Positions 1 through 8,395 of a stretch of 64,000 nucleotides of DNA are shown here, piece by piece. The position numbers and the translations under genes are program-made. The stretch is from assembly GCA_964574325.1 (NCBI GenBank), contig CAZNMY010000013.1:23332-87331 (forward strand), read 5' to 3'. The DNA comes from CAMDPA01 sp964574325. Lineage in GTDB: Bacteria; Pseudomonadota; Alphaproteobacteria; Rhizobiales; Hyphomicrobiaceae. The notes under the pieces were generated by a model. The model did no database searches. It saw only the letters and a list, made by a program, of their open reading frames with translations, and had not been told where the DNA came from. How positions within the stretch are numbered: the stretch's first letter is position 1; the number at the start of each line of letters is the position of its first letter.

Positions 1-305
1 ATGAACGGGGCGATGTGGTGCTCGCAATGACTGAGCACGGGGATGTCCTTGAGCATGACGATGTCGTCGAAGCCCGAGACGTCGTCGACGAGCGACTCGG
101 TCAGCAGCGCTACGGGGTCCTGGCCGTATCCCGCGAAGTATTCGAGGTAGGCCTCGGCCACGCGCTGAGGCGTCTCCCGCAGCCCCTCGCGATCGGGGTC
201 TTCGCCGGCCCAGGCCAGCAGCGTTCTCACGGCGGCTTCCGCTTGCGCTTGCGTCGGCCGCGCCGGCCAGACCGGTGCAATACCCGCCGGCGTTGCCGGT
301 CGCAT
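1..305 (-). CDS. folE: GTP cyclohydrolase I, N-terminal part (runs off left edge)
   Basis: Reading the minus strand from an ATG at 305 gives about 101 residues before the window ends. FolE converts GTP to 7,8-dihydroneopterin triphosphate, the first step of folate/pterin synthesis, in the cytosol. Visible family motifs are REGLRETPQRVAEAY and the start of the zinc site, VLSHCEHHIAPF, where Cys and His are ligands. The ~25 residues before the conserved helix are Ala/Pro-rich and variable, as usual in this family. It is divergent from the IscU-like gene, with 276 bp of presumed promoter region between them. The C-terminal catalytic half is outside the window. Confidence 0.93.
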   Translation of the reverse strand, partial: MRPATPAGIAPVWPARPTQAQAEAAVRTLLAWAGEDPDREGLRETPQRVAEAYLEYFAGYGQDPVALLTESLVDDVSGFDDIVMLKDIPVLSHCEHHIAPF

Positions 306-581
306 GGGGGTGGACGTGAGGGAGGCGTGTAAGTCGAGCGGCAATTTCTTCAAGGACGTAGTTCCCGACAATTGGCGAAGGGCAGGCATGCGGCGCGACG
401 GAATGACGGGACGAAGGACTCCCCTTTCCGTCCGGCGACAGCTATCTATAGCATGGATGCTGCCGGGGGGCGTAAGAGGTCCCGGGAGCAGAACAGATCC
501 GCAATACCATGCGGGGCTTCGGTGCAGATGTGGGGGCAACCCCGGCGCGGCGCTATAGCCGACGGCTCGAATGAGGCAGGA

Positions 582-1031
582 ATGACGGCGCTCAGCGAGA
601 TCTACAACTCTAAGATTATCGAGCTGGCAGCAGCGATCCCGCGTGCTGAACGGCTTTCGTCCCCCGACGCGAGCGCAACGGCGCACTCCAAGTTGTGCGG
701 CTCGACGATATCGGTCGACATCAAGCTCGCGTCTGGACGGATCGCCGCATTCGGCCAGCTCGTGAAGGCGTGTCTTCTCGGTCAGGCGGCAGCATCCGTG
801 ATGGGCCGTGAAGCCGTCGGCTCGACGCCGGCCGAGCTTCGGCAGGTTGCCGACACCATGCGCCGCATGCTCAAGGAAGGCGGCGAGCCGCCGACCGGGC
901 GGTGGGCCGATCTGGCCGTGCTGCAGCCGGTCAAGGATCACAAGGCGCGGCACGCATCGACGCTGCTCGTCTTCGAAGCTGTCGAGCGGGCGCTGGCCGA
1001 GATCGACGCCAGGGCGAGCGCAACGGCCTGA
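582..1031 (+). CDS. IscU/NifU-like iron-sulfur scaffold family protein
   Basis: This 149-residue protein belongs to the NifU N-terminal (IscU-like) superfamily, whose members assemble Fe-S clusters on three Cys and an Asp. The ATG at 582 was chosen because homology begins at LSEIYNSKIIELAAA. The first Cys is in SKLCGSTISVDIKL and the second in VKACLLGQAAASVM. The position of the third Cys, near KARHASTLL, holds His/Ala instead, so the site is incomplete. Placement between folE and yidD is common in Rhizobiales. A role in Fe-S delivery is inferred from the fold; with a ligand missing it may not be a classical scaffold. Confidence 0.8.
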   Translation: MTALSEIYNSKIIELAAAIPRAERLSSPDASATAHSKLCGSTISVDIKLASGRIAAFGQLVKACLLGQAAASVMGREAVGSTPAELRQVADTMRRMLKEGGEPPTGRWADLAVLQPVKDHKARHASTLLVFEAVERALAEIDARASATA

Positions 1032-1109
1032 CGACCTTTGCTGGAATACCCTTTGCCATTGGCCCGGCCGGAAACTTTCCACCGACTTCGTTGCCATCAG
1101 GAGATGCCG

Positions 1110-1577
1110 ATGACCGTGATCGAGGATCCCCTGGCCCTGCAAGGCCGCCGCGGAACGGTCGTCTATCCTGCGGAGCTGGCGGGCGGCTTCGAGGGACGCG
1201 TCAAACGCGCGATGACGGAGAAGCTCGGGCTTTCGCAGTTCGGTGTCAACATCACCACACTGGAGCCGGGCGCGCGTTCGGCGCTGCGTCATTCGCACGC
1301 CCGGGAGGACGAGTTCGTCTACATCCTTTCCGGCGAGCTGACGCTGATCACCGACGAAGGTGAACACCAGTTGCGCGCATCGATGGCCGCTGGGTTTCCT
1401 TGCGGCGAAGGCAACGGCCATCACCTCGTGAACAACGGTACGGCGCCGGCCACCTATCTCGAGATCGGCACGCGGTCGAGCGACGACGATGTCGATTACC
1501 CCGATCACGATCTGAAGGGGGTGAAGCGCGGCGGCCGTTACAGCTTCTTCCGGCGGAACGGGGACCCATACGACTGA
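1110..1577 (+). CDS. Cupin-domain protein
   Basis: This 155-residue protein has a single cupin beta-barrel. Motif 1 is visible as LRHSHAREDEFVYILSGEL (about residues 54-72: two His, a Glu, then the G-E turn). Motif 2 is FPCGEGNGHHLVNNG (about residues 92-106). Cupins of this type bind a divalent metal, but the substrate cannot be told from sequence. The ATG at 1110 is preferred over 1104 because AGGAG at 1098-1102 is spaced correctly for it. Its stop codon overlaps the yidD start (TGATG), so the two are probably translationally coupled. Confidence 0.85.
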   Translation: MTVIEDPLALQGRRGTVVYPAELAGGFEGRVKRAMTEKLGLSQFGVNITTLEPGARSALRHSHAREDEFVYILSGELTLITDEGEHQLRASMAAGFPCGEGNGHHLVNNGTAPATYLEIGTRSSDDDVDYPDHDLKGVKRGGRYSFFRRNGDPYD

Positions 1578-1897
1578 TGCTCCGGCATTTGCGCAGGCTA
1601 GCGGCGTTCGCGCTCAAACTACCGATCTACGCCTACCGGTATTCGCTGAAGGCGCTGATCGGCTGGGAATGCCGCCACCTGCCCAGTTGCTCGGAGTACG
1701 CGCTGGATGCCATCGACCGCAACGGCGCCTGGCGCGGGTTCTGGCTGACGGTCTCGCGGATCTCGCGCTGCCATCCCTGGGGCACTTGCGGTTACGATCC
1801 AGCGCCCGACCTCACGCAGTGCCGACACACGCTCGCGCCCTGGCGCTACGGCCGCTGGACCGGTCGCCATCTGCACCACGGGCAACCCAAAGCGTGA
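1577..1897 (+). CDS. yidD: Membrane protein insertion efficiency factor YidD
   Basis: This 106-residue protein has the complete YidD signature: CRHLPSCSEYALDAI, then RISRCHPWGTCGYDPAP, with the conserved Cys, His and Pro residues. YidD is a small amphipathic inner-membrane-associated protein that helps YidC-dependent insertion. In many bacteria it sits beside yidC/rnpA; here it follows a cupin gene and overlaps its stop by one base, an arrangement seen in Rhizobiales. The C-terminal tail is Arg/His-rich. Confidence 0.95.
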   Translation: MLRHLRRLAAFALKLPIYAYRYSLKALIGWECRHLPSCSEYALDAIDRNGAWRGFWLTVSRISRCHPWGTCGYDPAPDLTQCRHTLAPWRYGRWTGRHLHHGQPKA

Positions 1898-1904
1898 CGC
1901 ACGT

Positions 1905-2921
1905 TCAGCAACTGCCGTCGGCGTGCTCCCAGTCCTGGATGTCGCGGCAGGGGGAGATGACGAGGGTGCGTCCGCCGGCAATTCCGATCTTGACGGCGGG
2001 GCGCCCATCGATCGAGACGACGTCGAAGTCCTCCGCGGCCGGCGCGGGAAGCCGCTTTTCCGCAAGCTCCTCGATGTGACCGCGGTTGAACGTCAGAAAC
2101 CGGAGCCGCCGACGGTCCTGGCTCGGCACGACGATGTCCGGCCGGCCGTCGCCGTTGAAATCGGCGATTGCCGACAGTTTGAGATGGCGCGACCCGAACA
2201 CGTGGTTCGACACGTCGTCGGTGTCCGCGATCATCTCGAGCTTGCCGTCGCGCAGCGTCCAGATCTGCAACTCGCCGCGGATATGAGGCGTGACGACGAT
2301 GGCGATGTCGTTCCGGCCGTCTCCGTTGAAATCAGCAAATCCGATCGGGTTCAGCCATCGGTTCGGTGTGCCGATGGGGGGCGTCTCCGCGATGATCTCG
2401 AGGTCCTTGCCGCGAATGCCGAGCACGGCGAGCGCTGCACCGCTGCGCTGGTAGCTGCGCACGGTGACGATTTCCTCCTGGCCGTCGCCGTCGATATCGA
2501 CGAGGCGGGGCGTGCGATCCTCGAACACGCTGTCCTTGGGCAGGCGGTAGCGCATGACTTGCTTCGACGTCGTCGAGATCGTCACGGCGGTCGGGTGCTG
2601 ATCGGTTCCGAACGGGAAATGGCGGTAGCGGCCGGTCGGCTCGGAGAACCAGGCGGCCGCGATATTGATCGATCCGCGGACGAGATCGCCGTCCTTGAGC
2701 CGGAGATCGCGCTTGGGGCGCTTGAACGCGTCGGGATCGGGCTCGAGCTTCAACTCGCCCTGGTGCATCGTCCTCGAGCGAGATTGGCCACCGGATTGGC
2801 CACCCGGCTGAGCCTGCCCCTGCACGGTTGGCGTCGGCTGTTGAATCTGAGCGTCGGCGACGGCGAGACCGGCGAGCAACGCGGCTGCAGCCAGCGGCAG
2901 ATGAGGCGAACGGCGGCGCAT
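1905..2921 (-). CDS. Secreted FG-GAP/VCBS-repeat protein
   Basis: This 338-residue protein has a Sec signal peptide (MRRRSPHLPLAAAALLAGLAVADA), a Gln/Gly/Pro-rich linker to about residue 50, then a beta-propeller-like body. Calcium-binding FG-GAP style motifs are DIDGDGQEEIV (about 142-152), DFNGDGRNDIAIV (about 197-209) and DFNGDGRPDIVV (about 254-265). It ends in ADGSC. Location should be periplasmic or extracellular. No enzyme motif was recognised, and a binding or structural role is only inferred. It is convergent with yidD with a 7-bp gap and is followed upstream by the MFS gene on the same strand. Confidence 0.8.
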   Translation of the reverse strand: MRRRSPHLPLAAAALLAGLAVADAQIQQPTPTVQGQAQPGGQSGGQSRSRTMHQGELKLEPDPDAFKRPKRDLRLKDGDLVRGSINIAAAWFSEPTGRYRHFPFGTDQHPTAVTISTTSKQVMRYRLPKDSVFEDRTPRLVDIDGDGQEEIVTVRSYQRSGAALAVLGIRGKDLEIIAETPPIGTPNRWLNPIGFADFNGDGRNDIAIVVTPHIRGELQIWTLRDGKLEMIADTDDVSNHVFGSRHLKLSAIADFNGDGRPDIVVPSQDRRRLRFLTFNRGHIEELAEKRLPAPAAEDFDVVSIDGRPAVKIGIAGGRTLVISPCRDIQDWEHADGSC

Positions 2922-2989
2922 GGAAGTCTCCCCGCGTGTGTGAGCACCACCCTTATACGGATTCGCTCCGATCCTTCAGGTGCAGCCCC

Positions 2990-4213
2990 TCACCGAGCCG
3001 TCCGCCGGTCGAGGCGTTGAAACAGAAGCGCAACGACGATTCCGGTCAGCGCGAACAGCGCCGCGCATGCCGACATCGCAGCAGCCGAGCCCCAGTATCC
3101 AATCATCAGGCCGACGAGGATCGGGCCGAGCGACTGCCCGGTGAAGAAGAAGAACGCATGCATCGAATAGGAAGACGAACGCGCGCTTGGTGCCAGCTCG
3201 ACCGATTCGTTCTGTATCGCGCTGTGCAGCATCATGTAACCAAATCCGGTCACAGCGAAGGCAGCGACGACAGCCGCCGCGGGAAGCCCCGCCGCAAGCG
3301 CCAGCAGTCCCGCAGCGCCCAGCACGCCACCCGTCGCCATCAGGGTGGTGCGGCCGAAGGTGCGCAACAACCACGGAAGCACCAGCGTGAAGACAAGGCC
3401 GCCGATACCGATCCCGCCGATCGCGAAGCCCGCCTCCCGCGTCGCGCCGGTGCCGGCACGCGTCAGAATATCGGCAACGTAGGGCGTAACGCCCCACAGA
3501 GCGATGCCTTCGCCGACCAGGGCGAGGAAACACAGGTAGGCGCGTGGATTGGCAAAAACGAGCCGATACCCGGCGATGGCGGCAGACACGCTGAAGCTTC
3601 GCTCGATCCGCTCCGGTGCTTCCCGCAGCATCGCGCTGGCGGCGATCGCGGCGACGAGAACGAGGGAGCCCGCCAGCAGCATCGTTCCCCGCCAGCCCAG
3701 CGTTTCGGCGAGCAGACCCGCAACGCTGCCGCCCACGATCTGGCCGGCGAGCCCCGCGCCGACGAAGCGGCCGATGGCGATCTGGCGTGCGGGCCCGGTA
3801 TATCGATCGCCGAGCAGCGCCATGCCCGAGGGGATCGTGCCGCCGCCGCCGATCCCGCCGAAGAACCGCAGCAGCAGCAGTACACCGATGGTCGGCGCGA
3901 ACGCCCCTGCGAGCAGGGTCAGGGCCAACAGCCACAGCGCCGCCCGCAACAGGCGCGACTTGCCCCATATGTCACCGATCGGGCCCAGAATCGGCTGGAA
4001 CAGAGCGAACGGCAACGCATAGGCCGAGGACAGCAACGCTGCCGTCGGCACGGAGACGGCGAAGTCTCCCGCGATCAGCGTGATCATGGGATCGATCGAT
4101 CGGCCCGACGTCGAAGCCGCAAACGAGCACAGCGCGAAAACCCAGAGGATCATGTGGTCAGCGATTTCCTGCCCTGACGGGAATGTCTTGATTCGACCAC
4201 CACAGGCCTCCAT
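2990..4213 (-). CDS. MFS transporter
   Basis: This protein of up to 407 residues has about 12 hydrophobic segments. The MFS A-motif-like loop is GDIWGKSRLLRAALW between TM2 and TM3, followed by the glycine-rich TM4 RFFGGIGGGGTIPSGMALLGDR. The central loop after TM6 carries LREAPERIERSFS. The farthest upstream ATG is at 4213; an internal ATG at 4153 (MILWVFALCSF) would start right at TM1 and is also plausible. Substrate unknown; the drug/metabolite-efflux subgroup is likely but not proven. It is transcribed divergently from the carboxypeptidase gene. Confidence 0.85.
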   Translation of the reverse strand: MEACGGRIKTFPSGQEIADHMILWVFALCSFAASTSGRSIDPMITLIAGDFAVSVPTAALLSSAYALPFALFQPILGPIGDIWGKSRLLRAALWLLALTLLAGAFAPTIGVLLLLRFFGGIGGGGTIPSGMALLGDRYTGPARQIAIGRFVGAGLAGQIVGGSVAGLLAETLGWRGTMLLAGSLVLVAAIAASAMLREAPERIERSFSVSAAIAGYRLVFANPRAYLCFLALVGEGIALWGVTPYVADILTRAGTGATREAGFAIGGIGIGGLVFTLVLPWLLRTFGRTTLMATGGVLGAAGLLALAAGLPAAAVVAAFAVTGFGYMMLHSAIQNESVELAPSARSSSYSMHAFFFFTGQSLGPILVGLMIGYWGSAAAMSACAALFALTGIVVALLFQRLDRRTAR

Positions 4214-4330
4214 TTTGCTGGATCACTGGCCCGCCCGTGGCCCCAGGGAGCAATCACAGTGCACCGCGACCGCGACAGCAGACGAGTTGATGCCCGTCAG
4301 CGATCACTGGCGCGCCCTCGCAACGGTAGC

Positions 4331-6013
4331 ATGCTCGCTGCTTCGGGAGCAGCATCGGCATTGCTCTGGTTGCTCTTTCTGTTCGCCGGATCGGCCGGCC
4401 CGCTGTCGGCTCAGGACGCGCCGCCGCGTCTGGTGGAGAGAATTCCCGAGGCCGCGCTCGCTCCGCTGCCGGAACCGCGGGTGACGCAGCACACGCTGAC
4501 GCTTGCCGATCGCACGCTGCGCTTCAAGGCGACGGCGGGTGCTTTGGCGATCGCGAATGCGGAGCGCGATGTTCAAGCCGACGTCGCTTTCATCTCCTAT
4601 GCGCTGGAAGGCGCGGCCGGCGGCAACAGGCCGGTGGTGTTCGCTTTCAACGGCGGACCCGGCTCCGCCTCGGTCTGGTTGCAACTCGGTACGATCGGCC
4701 CGTGGCACGTGCCGATGACGGGTGAGACCGTGTCCACTGCGGGCACGCCCGTCCTCGGTGCCAACCGCGATACGTGGCTGGATTTCGCCGACCTCGTGTT
4801 CATCGATCCTCCCGGCACCGGTTACAGTGCGGTCTGGCCGCCGTCGAAGGGGAGCGGGCCTGCAACGGGGCCGGCCGCCGGCTTCTACCGCGATCCCGTG
4901 GTGCCGGCCGCCCGTCGCGAGCGACGCGATCCGCCCAGAACCGCCGCCCGCGTCCCCGGCGCGCGCCACATCGGTGGCCCCGAATGGTTCTGGTCGGTCG
5001 AAGGCGATGTCGTCACGTTCGCCGAGTTCATCGACGGCTGGCTCGAGCGCTACGGCCGCAAGACTGCCCCGACCGTGATAGTCGGCGAAAGCTACGGCGG
5101 ATTTCGCGCGCCTCTCATCGCGGAGCATCTGTCGTCGGTTCATTCCCGGCGCGTCGCGGCGATGGTTCTGGTATCGCCGGTGCTCGACTTCGATGGACGA
5201 CGGGGATGGCGGACGCCGCAGCATTATGTGTCGCTGTTGCCGTCGATCGCCGCGACGGCGTGGGAGCGGGCAGGCGCCGAGCCGTCGCGCCAGATCCTGG
5301 CCGAGGCGGAGACTTATGCGGCGAGCGAGTACCTCGTCGATCTGATGCGCGGCCCGCGAGATGCAGCAGCGCTCGGCCGGATGTCGGAGCGCGTTGCGGC
5401 CTTCAGCCGGATTCCCGTCGACACCGTCATGAAGCTGAGCGCGCGGCTGTCTCTCGGCAGCTTCGTCGACAACAGCCCGCAGCTGGCCAATCAGGTCGTA
5501 TCTCTCTACGACGCCGGAATGACCGGTTTGAAAGCGCCACCACGGCGAGGCCGCGGCGGATTTTCGGATCCTTTCACGACGGGTCTCAACGCCCCCCTCA
5601 CCGCTGCCATGGACGTTCTGCACGAGCGTCTGGGATGGCAACCCGCGCGGCCCTACGTGATGCTCTCAGGAGCTGTGAACCGGCGGTGGCGGTGGCCCAA
5701 CGCGCCGCATGCCCCGGAAGTGATGGCCGTGCTGACGGACTTGCACCGGAATCAGCCGCAACTGCGCACCCTGGTCGCCCACGGATACACCGATCTGGTC
5801 ACGCCCTATTTCGCGAGCGTGGCGCAGTTGGCCCAGCTTCCTTCGCACGGTCCGGAGAACCGTATCTCCTTGGAGGTCTTCGCGGGAGGGCATATGTTCT
5901 ACAGCCGGAACGGCTCACGTGCCCGTTTCCGCAGCGCTGCCGAGCGGATGCTCAGCGAGGCGCTCGGAACCGGCGTCAAGAAGCCGAGCGGCGAAACGGG
6001 GGAGATGCCTTGA
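4331..6013 (+). CDS. Peptidase S10, serine carboxypeptidase-like, exported
   Basis: The ATG at 4331 is chosen because it gives an immediate signal peptide (MLAASGAASALLWLLFLFAG ending near LSAQ), for about 560 residues. S10 motifs are FNGGPGSASVWLQLG (oxyanion/substrate region), FIDPPGTGYS, FWSVEGDV, the nucleophile elbow GESYGG, Asp in HGYTDLVTPY and His in AGGHMFY, so the catalytic triad is complete. Between GTGYS and FWSVEGDV there is an insert of about 50 residues rich in Arg, Pro and Ala, unlike the rest. The enzyme should remove C-terminal residues of peptides in the periplasm. The stop overlaps the next start (TGATG), coupling it to the Bug receptor. Confidence 0.85.
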   Translation: MLAASGAASALLWLLFLFAGSAGPLSAQDAPPRLVERIPEAALAPLPEPRVTQHTLTLADRTLRFKATAGALAIANAERDVQADVAFISYALEGAAGGNRPVVFAFNGGPGSASVWLQLGTIGPWHVPMTGETVSTAGTPVLGANRDTWLDFADLVFIDPPGTGYSAVWPPSKGSGPATGPAAGFYRDPVVPAARRERRDPPRTAARVPGARHIGGPEWFWSVEGDVVTFAEFIDGWLERYGRKTAPTVIVGESYGGFRAPLIAEHLSSVHSRRVAAMVLVSPVLDFDGRRGWRTPQHYVSLLPSIAATAWERAGAEPSRQILAEAETYAASEYLVDLMRGPRDAAALGRMSERVAAFSRIPVDTVMKLSARLSLGSFVDNSPQLANQVVSLYDAGMTGLKAPPRRGRGGFSDPFTTGLNAPLTAAMDVLHERLGWQPARPYVMLSGAVNRRWRWPNAPHAPEVMAVLTDLHRNQPQLRTLVAHGYTDLVTPYFASVAQLAQLPSHGPENRISLEVFAGGHMFYSRNGSRARFRSAAERMLSEALGTGVKKPSGETGEMP

Positions 6014-6990
6014 TGAATATGCCAATTCCAATTGCGGCCGCGGCTGCTCTAGTCCTGTGCGCAGCGCACGCCGCACAAGCGCAGCAATGGCCCACGCGGC
6101 CTATAACGATGGTCATTCCGTTCGCCGCGGGCGGTCCCGTCGATACGGTCGGGCGGCTCCTCGGCCAGTATGTCGGAGACAACCTCGGCCATCAGATGGT
6201 GATCGAGAATGCCGGCGGCGCCGGCGGAATGATCGGGTCGGCCCGGGTCGCGAAAGCCGAGCCCGACGGCTACACCGTCCTGCTCGGTGGCAGCGCCGTG
6301 CTGGCCCTCAACCAGGCGATCTACAAGAAGCCGTTGGTCGACGGAGCCAAAGATTTCACATTTGTCTCGATGTTTGCCGACAGCGCGCGCCTGCTGCTCG
6401 TGCGCAAGGATTTCCCGGCGAACAACCTGAAGGAGTTCGTGGCGTACGCGAAACAGAACGTATCGAAGATGCAATACGGCTCTGCCGGGATCGGCTCGGG
6501 CAGCCACGTCTGCGCCGTGCTCCTCGACGCTGTCGTCGGCACCAAGGTGCCTCACGTTCCCTACCGTGGCTCTGCGCTCGCGATGCAGGATCTCGTTGCG
6601 GGTCGCCTCGATTACGTCGCCGAGCAGATCTCGACCGCCGTCGGCCACGTGCAGGGCGGCTCCATCCGTGCGATTTCGTTGATGGGTCTCGATCGCTCGA
6701 ACGTCGTGCCTGATATCCCGACCGCCGCCGAAGAAGGGTTCAAGGGCCTCGATTGCGGATCGTGGGCGGCACTCGTCTATCCCAAGGGTGTGCCGGACCC
6801 GATCGTTCAGAAGCTTGCCGCCGCCATCGACAAGGCTTTGGACAATCCGGCCCTGAAGGCGAGCTACGACAAGATCGGCGTGTCCATCCCGGCCAAAGAC
6901 AGGCGCACCCCGGCATACCTCGCGAAGTACACGCCCGAGGAGATCGAGCGTTGGGGCAAGGCGATCCGAGCCGCCGGAATTTCGAACTGA
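6013..6990 (+). CDS. Bug/TctC-family periplasmic substrate-binding receptor
   Basis: This 325-residue protein has a signal peptide (about residues 1-23, ending AAQAQQWP). The Bug signature follows: WPTRPITMVIPFAAGGPVD, then IENAGGAGGMIG and AKAEPDGYTVLLG. Later family blocks include YGSAGIGSGSH, VPYRGSALAMQDLVAG and a C-terminal YTPEEIERWGKAIRAAG. Family members bind carboxylates or other small solutes, often for tripartite tricarboxylate transporters. Here it overlaps the carboxypeptidase stop by one base and has no transporter subunits beside it; tctA/tctB lie about 7.4 kb away on the other strand. Whether they work together is unknown. Confidence 0.92.
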   Translation: MNMPIPIAAAAALVLCAAHAAQAQQWPTRPITMVIPFAAGGPVDTVGRLLGQYVGDNLGHQMVIENAGGAGGMIGSARVAKAEPDGYTVLLGGSAVLALNQAIYKKPLVDGAKDFTFVSMFADSARLLLVRKDFPANNLKEFVAYAKQNVSKMQYGSAGIGSGSHVCAVLLDAVVGTKVPHVPYRGSALAMQDLVAGRLDYVAEQISTAVGHVQGGSIRAISLMGLDRSNVVPDIPTAAEEGFKGLDCGSWAALVYPKGVPDPIVQKLAAAIDKALDNPALKASYDKIGVSIPAKDRRTPAYLAKYTPEEIERWGKAIRAAGISN

Positions 6991-7179
6991 GGCTCACGCG
7001 CCTCCCGAACACCGAGGGCGGCGGCTCCGGCCGCCACCCCTTTCCGACCGTCGCCCGCTCGCGTGAATTCGACAGCGACAGCAAAGCCCACCTTATCTCC
7101 CCGGCGTTTCCCCTTGCGGTCGGTGCGGGCCGCTGGCAGCTTTGCTGCGTCTCCACTCTCGTTCGGGATGAGGCGGCGC

Positions 7180-8376
7180 ATGCAGATGTCGGAAGGCGAG
7201 GCAGGTCACGTCGAGCCGCCGGTCCAGACGCTTCGCGGGCGCGTGTTCGAGATCATCGAGCATGGGCGGCGTCGCGACCTCGGGGCGCGCATCGTCGATG
7301 GTGTACTGATCGCCCTGATCGTGGGCAATGTCCTCGCTGTGATCGCGCAAAGCGTGCCGGAAGTGGCGGCCCGGCATGGCGATGCCCTGCAGAGGTTCGA
7401 CCGGCTGTGCGTCGCCGTCTTCGCGATCGAGTACGTCGTGCGCCTGTGGGTGGCGCCCGAGCATCCGATTGCGCGGGGATCGACGGCGCTGTCCGCGCGG
7501 TGGCGCTCTGCAGGCACGCCGATGATGGTGATCGATGCGCTGGCACTGGTGCCGCTGCTGATCGAATTGGTCTATCCCGGTGATGCCACGGCGAGGCTCG
7601 CTCGCCTCGTGCGGTTCCTGAAGCTGGCGCGATACTCGCCGGCGCTCGCCACGATCGGCCGGGTCATCAAGGCGGAGCGCCGCGCGTTGCTCGCGTGTCT
7701 CATCATCATATCGGGCGTTCTGCTGGGGGCCGCTGCCGTCATGATGACCGTCGAAGGCCGCCAGCAGCCCGACAGGCTCGGCGATCTGCCGAAGGCGCTG
7801 TGGTGGTCGGCATCGATGCTGGCGAAAGTCGGCGGGGGCGAGCTGGAGCCGGCCACCGCACTCGGCCGCATCGTCGCCGCCGTTACCGTGATGCTCGGCA
7901 TTCTCTGTTTCGCGCTACCGGTGGCCATTCTCGGGCGCGGCTTCTACGACGAGATCCGCCGCCGTGATTTCGTCGTCACGTTCGCGATGGTGGCGCGAAT
8001 TCCGCTGTTCGCCCGGCTCGATCCGGCTGCTCTCGCTGAAATCGTCGGCACCATCCGCGCTCGCACGGTGCCGCCGCATGCCGTCATCATCCGGAGGGGA
8101 GAACGGAGCGATGCGATGTATCTGATCGCCGCGGGCTCGGTCGATGTCGCGCTCGCGGAAGGCGGTACACGGAGGCTGGTGCAGGGCGATTTCTTCGGCG
8201 AGATGGCGCTGTTGTCGCGCGAGGCCCGCAGCGCCACCGTCACTGCCGCCGTGACCACGGACCTGCTGATCATCGAAGCCGTGGAGTTCCTCCGCCTGTG
8301 CGAGCGCCTTCCCGAAATGCGGGAGCGGGTCGAGACCGTCGCGACGATGCGACGAGACGGACTTGCATCGACGTGA
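7180..8376 (+). CDS. Ion-channel-like protein with cyclic-nucleotide-binding domain (MloK1 type)
   Basis: This 398-residue protein is built like the MloK1 CNG channel: S1-S4 voltage-sensor-like helices (about residues 35-165, S4 with RLARLVRFLKLAR), a pore region and S6 (about 200-255), a short linker and a cNMP domain (about 270-385). The cNMP pocket is intact: GDFFGEMALLSREARSATV, with Glu and the phosphate-binding Arg. The pore is not typical. After ALWWSASML the sequence reads AKVGGGELEP where K+ channels have T-x-G-Y-G-D. K+ selectivity should therefore not be assumed. The start at 7180 is preferred because GAGG lies 6 nt upstream; 7168 and 7186 are alternatives. Confidence 0.85.
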   Translation: MQMSEGEAGHVEPPVQTLRGRVFEIIEHGRRRDLGARIVDGVLIALIVGNVLAVIAQSVPEVAARHGDALQRFDRLCVAVFAIEYVVRLWVAPEHPIARGSTALSARWRSAGTPMMVIDALALVPLLIELVYPGDATARLARLVRFLKLARYSPALATIGRVIKAERRALLACLIIISGVLLGAAAVMMTVEGRQQPDRLGDLPKALWWSASMLAKVGGGELEPATALGRIVAAVTVMLGILCFALPVAILGRGFYDEIRRRDFVVTFAMVARIPLFARLDPAALAEIVGTIRARTVPPHAVIIRRGERSDAMYLIAAGSVDVALAEGGTRRLVQGDFFGEMALLSREARSATVTAAVTTDLLIIEAVEFLRLCERLPEMRERVETVATMRRDGLAST

Positions 8377-8395
8377 TCGGCGCAGGCCCTCTCAC

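Noticed and set aside
2828..4177. A 449-codon plus-strand frame over the MFS gene.
   Set aside because: Gln/Arg/Ala-rich antisense of a 12-TM protein, with no recognisable domain.
4774..6012. An upstream in-frame extension of the Bug receptor gene inside the carboxypeptidase gene.
   Set aside because: The ATG at 6013 starts directly at a signal peptide. The extension is Arg-rich and out of frame with the conserved S10 protein.
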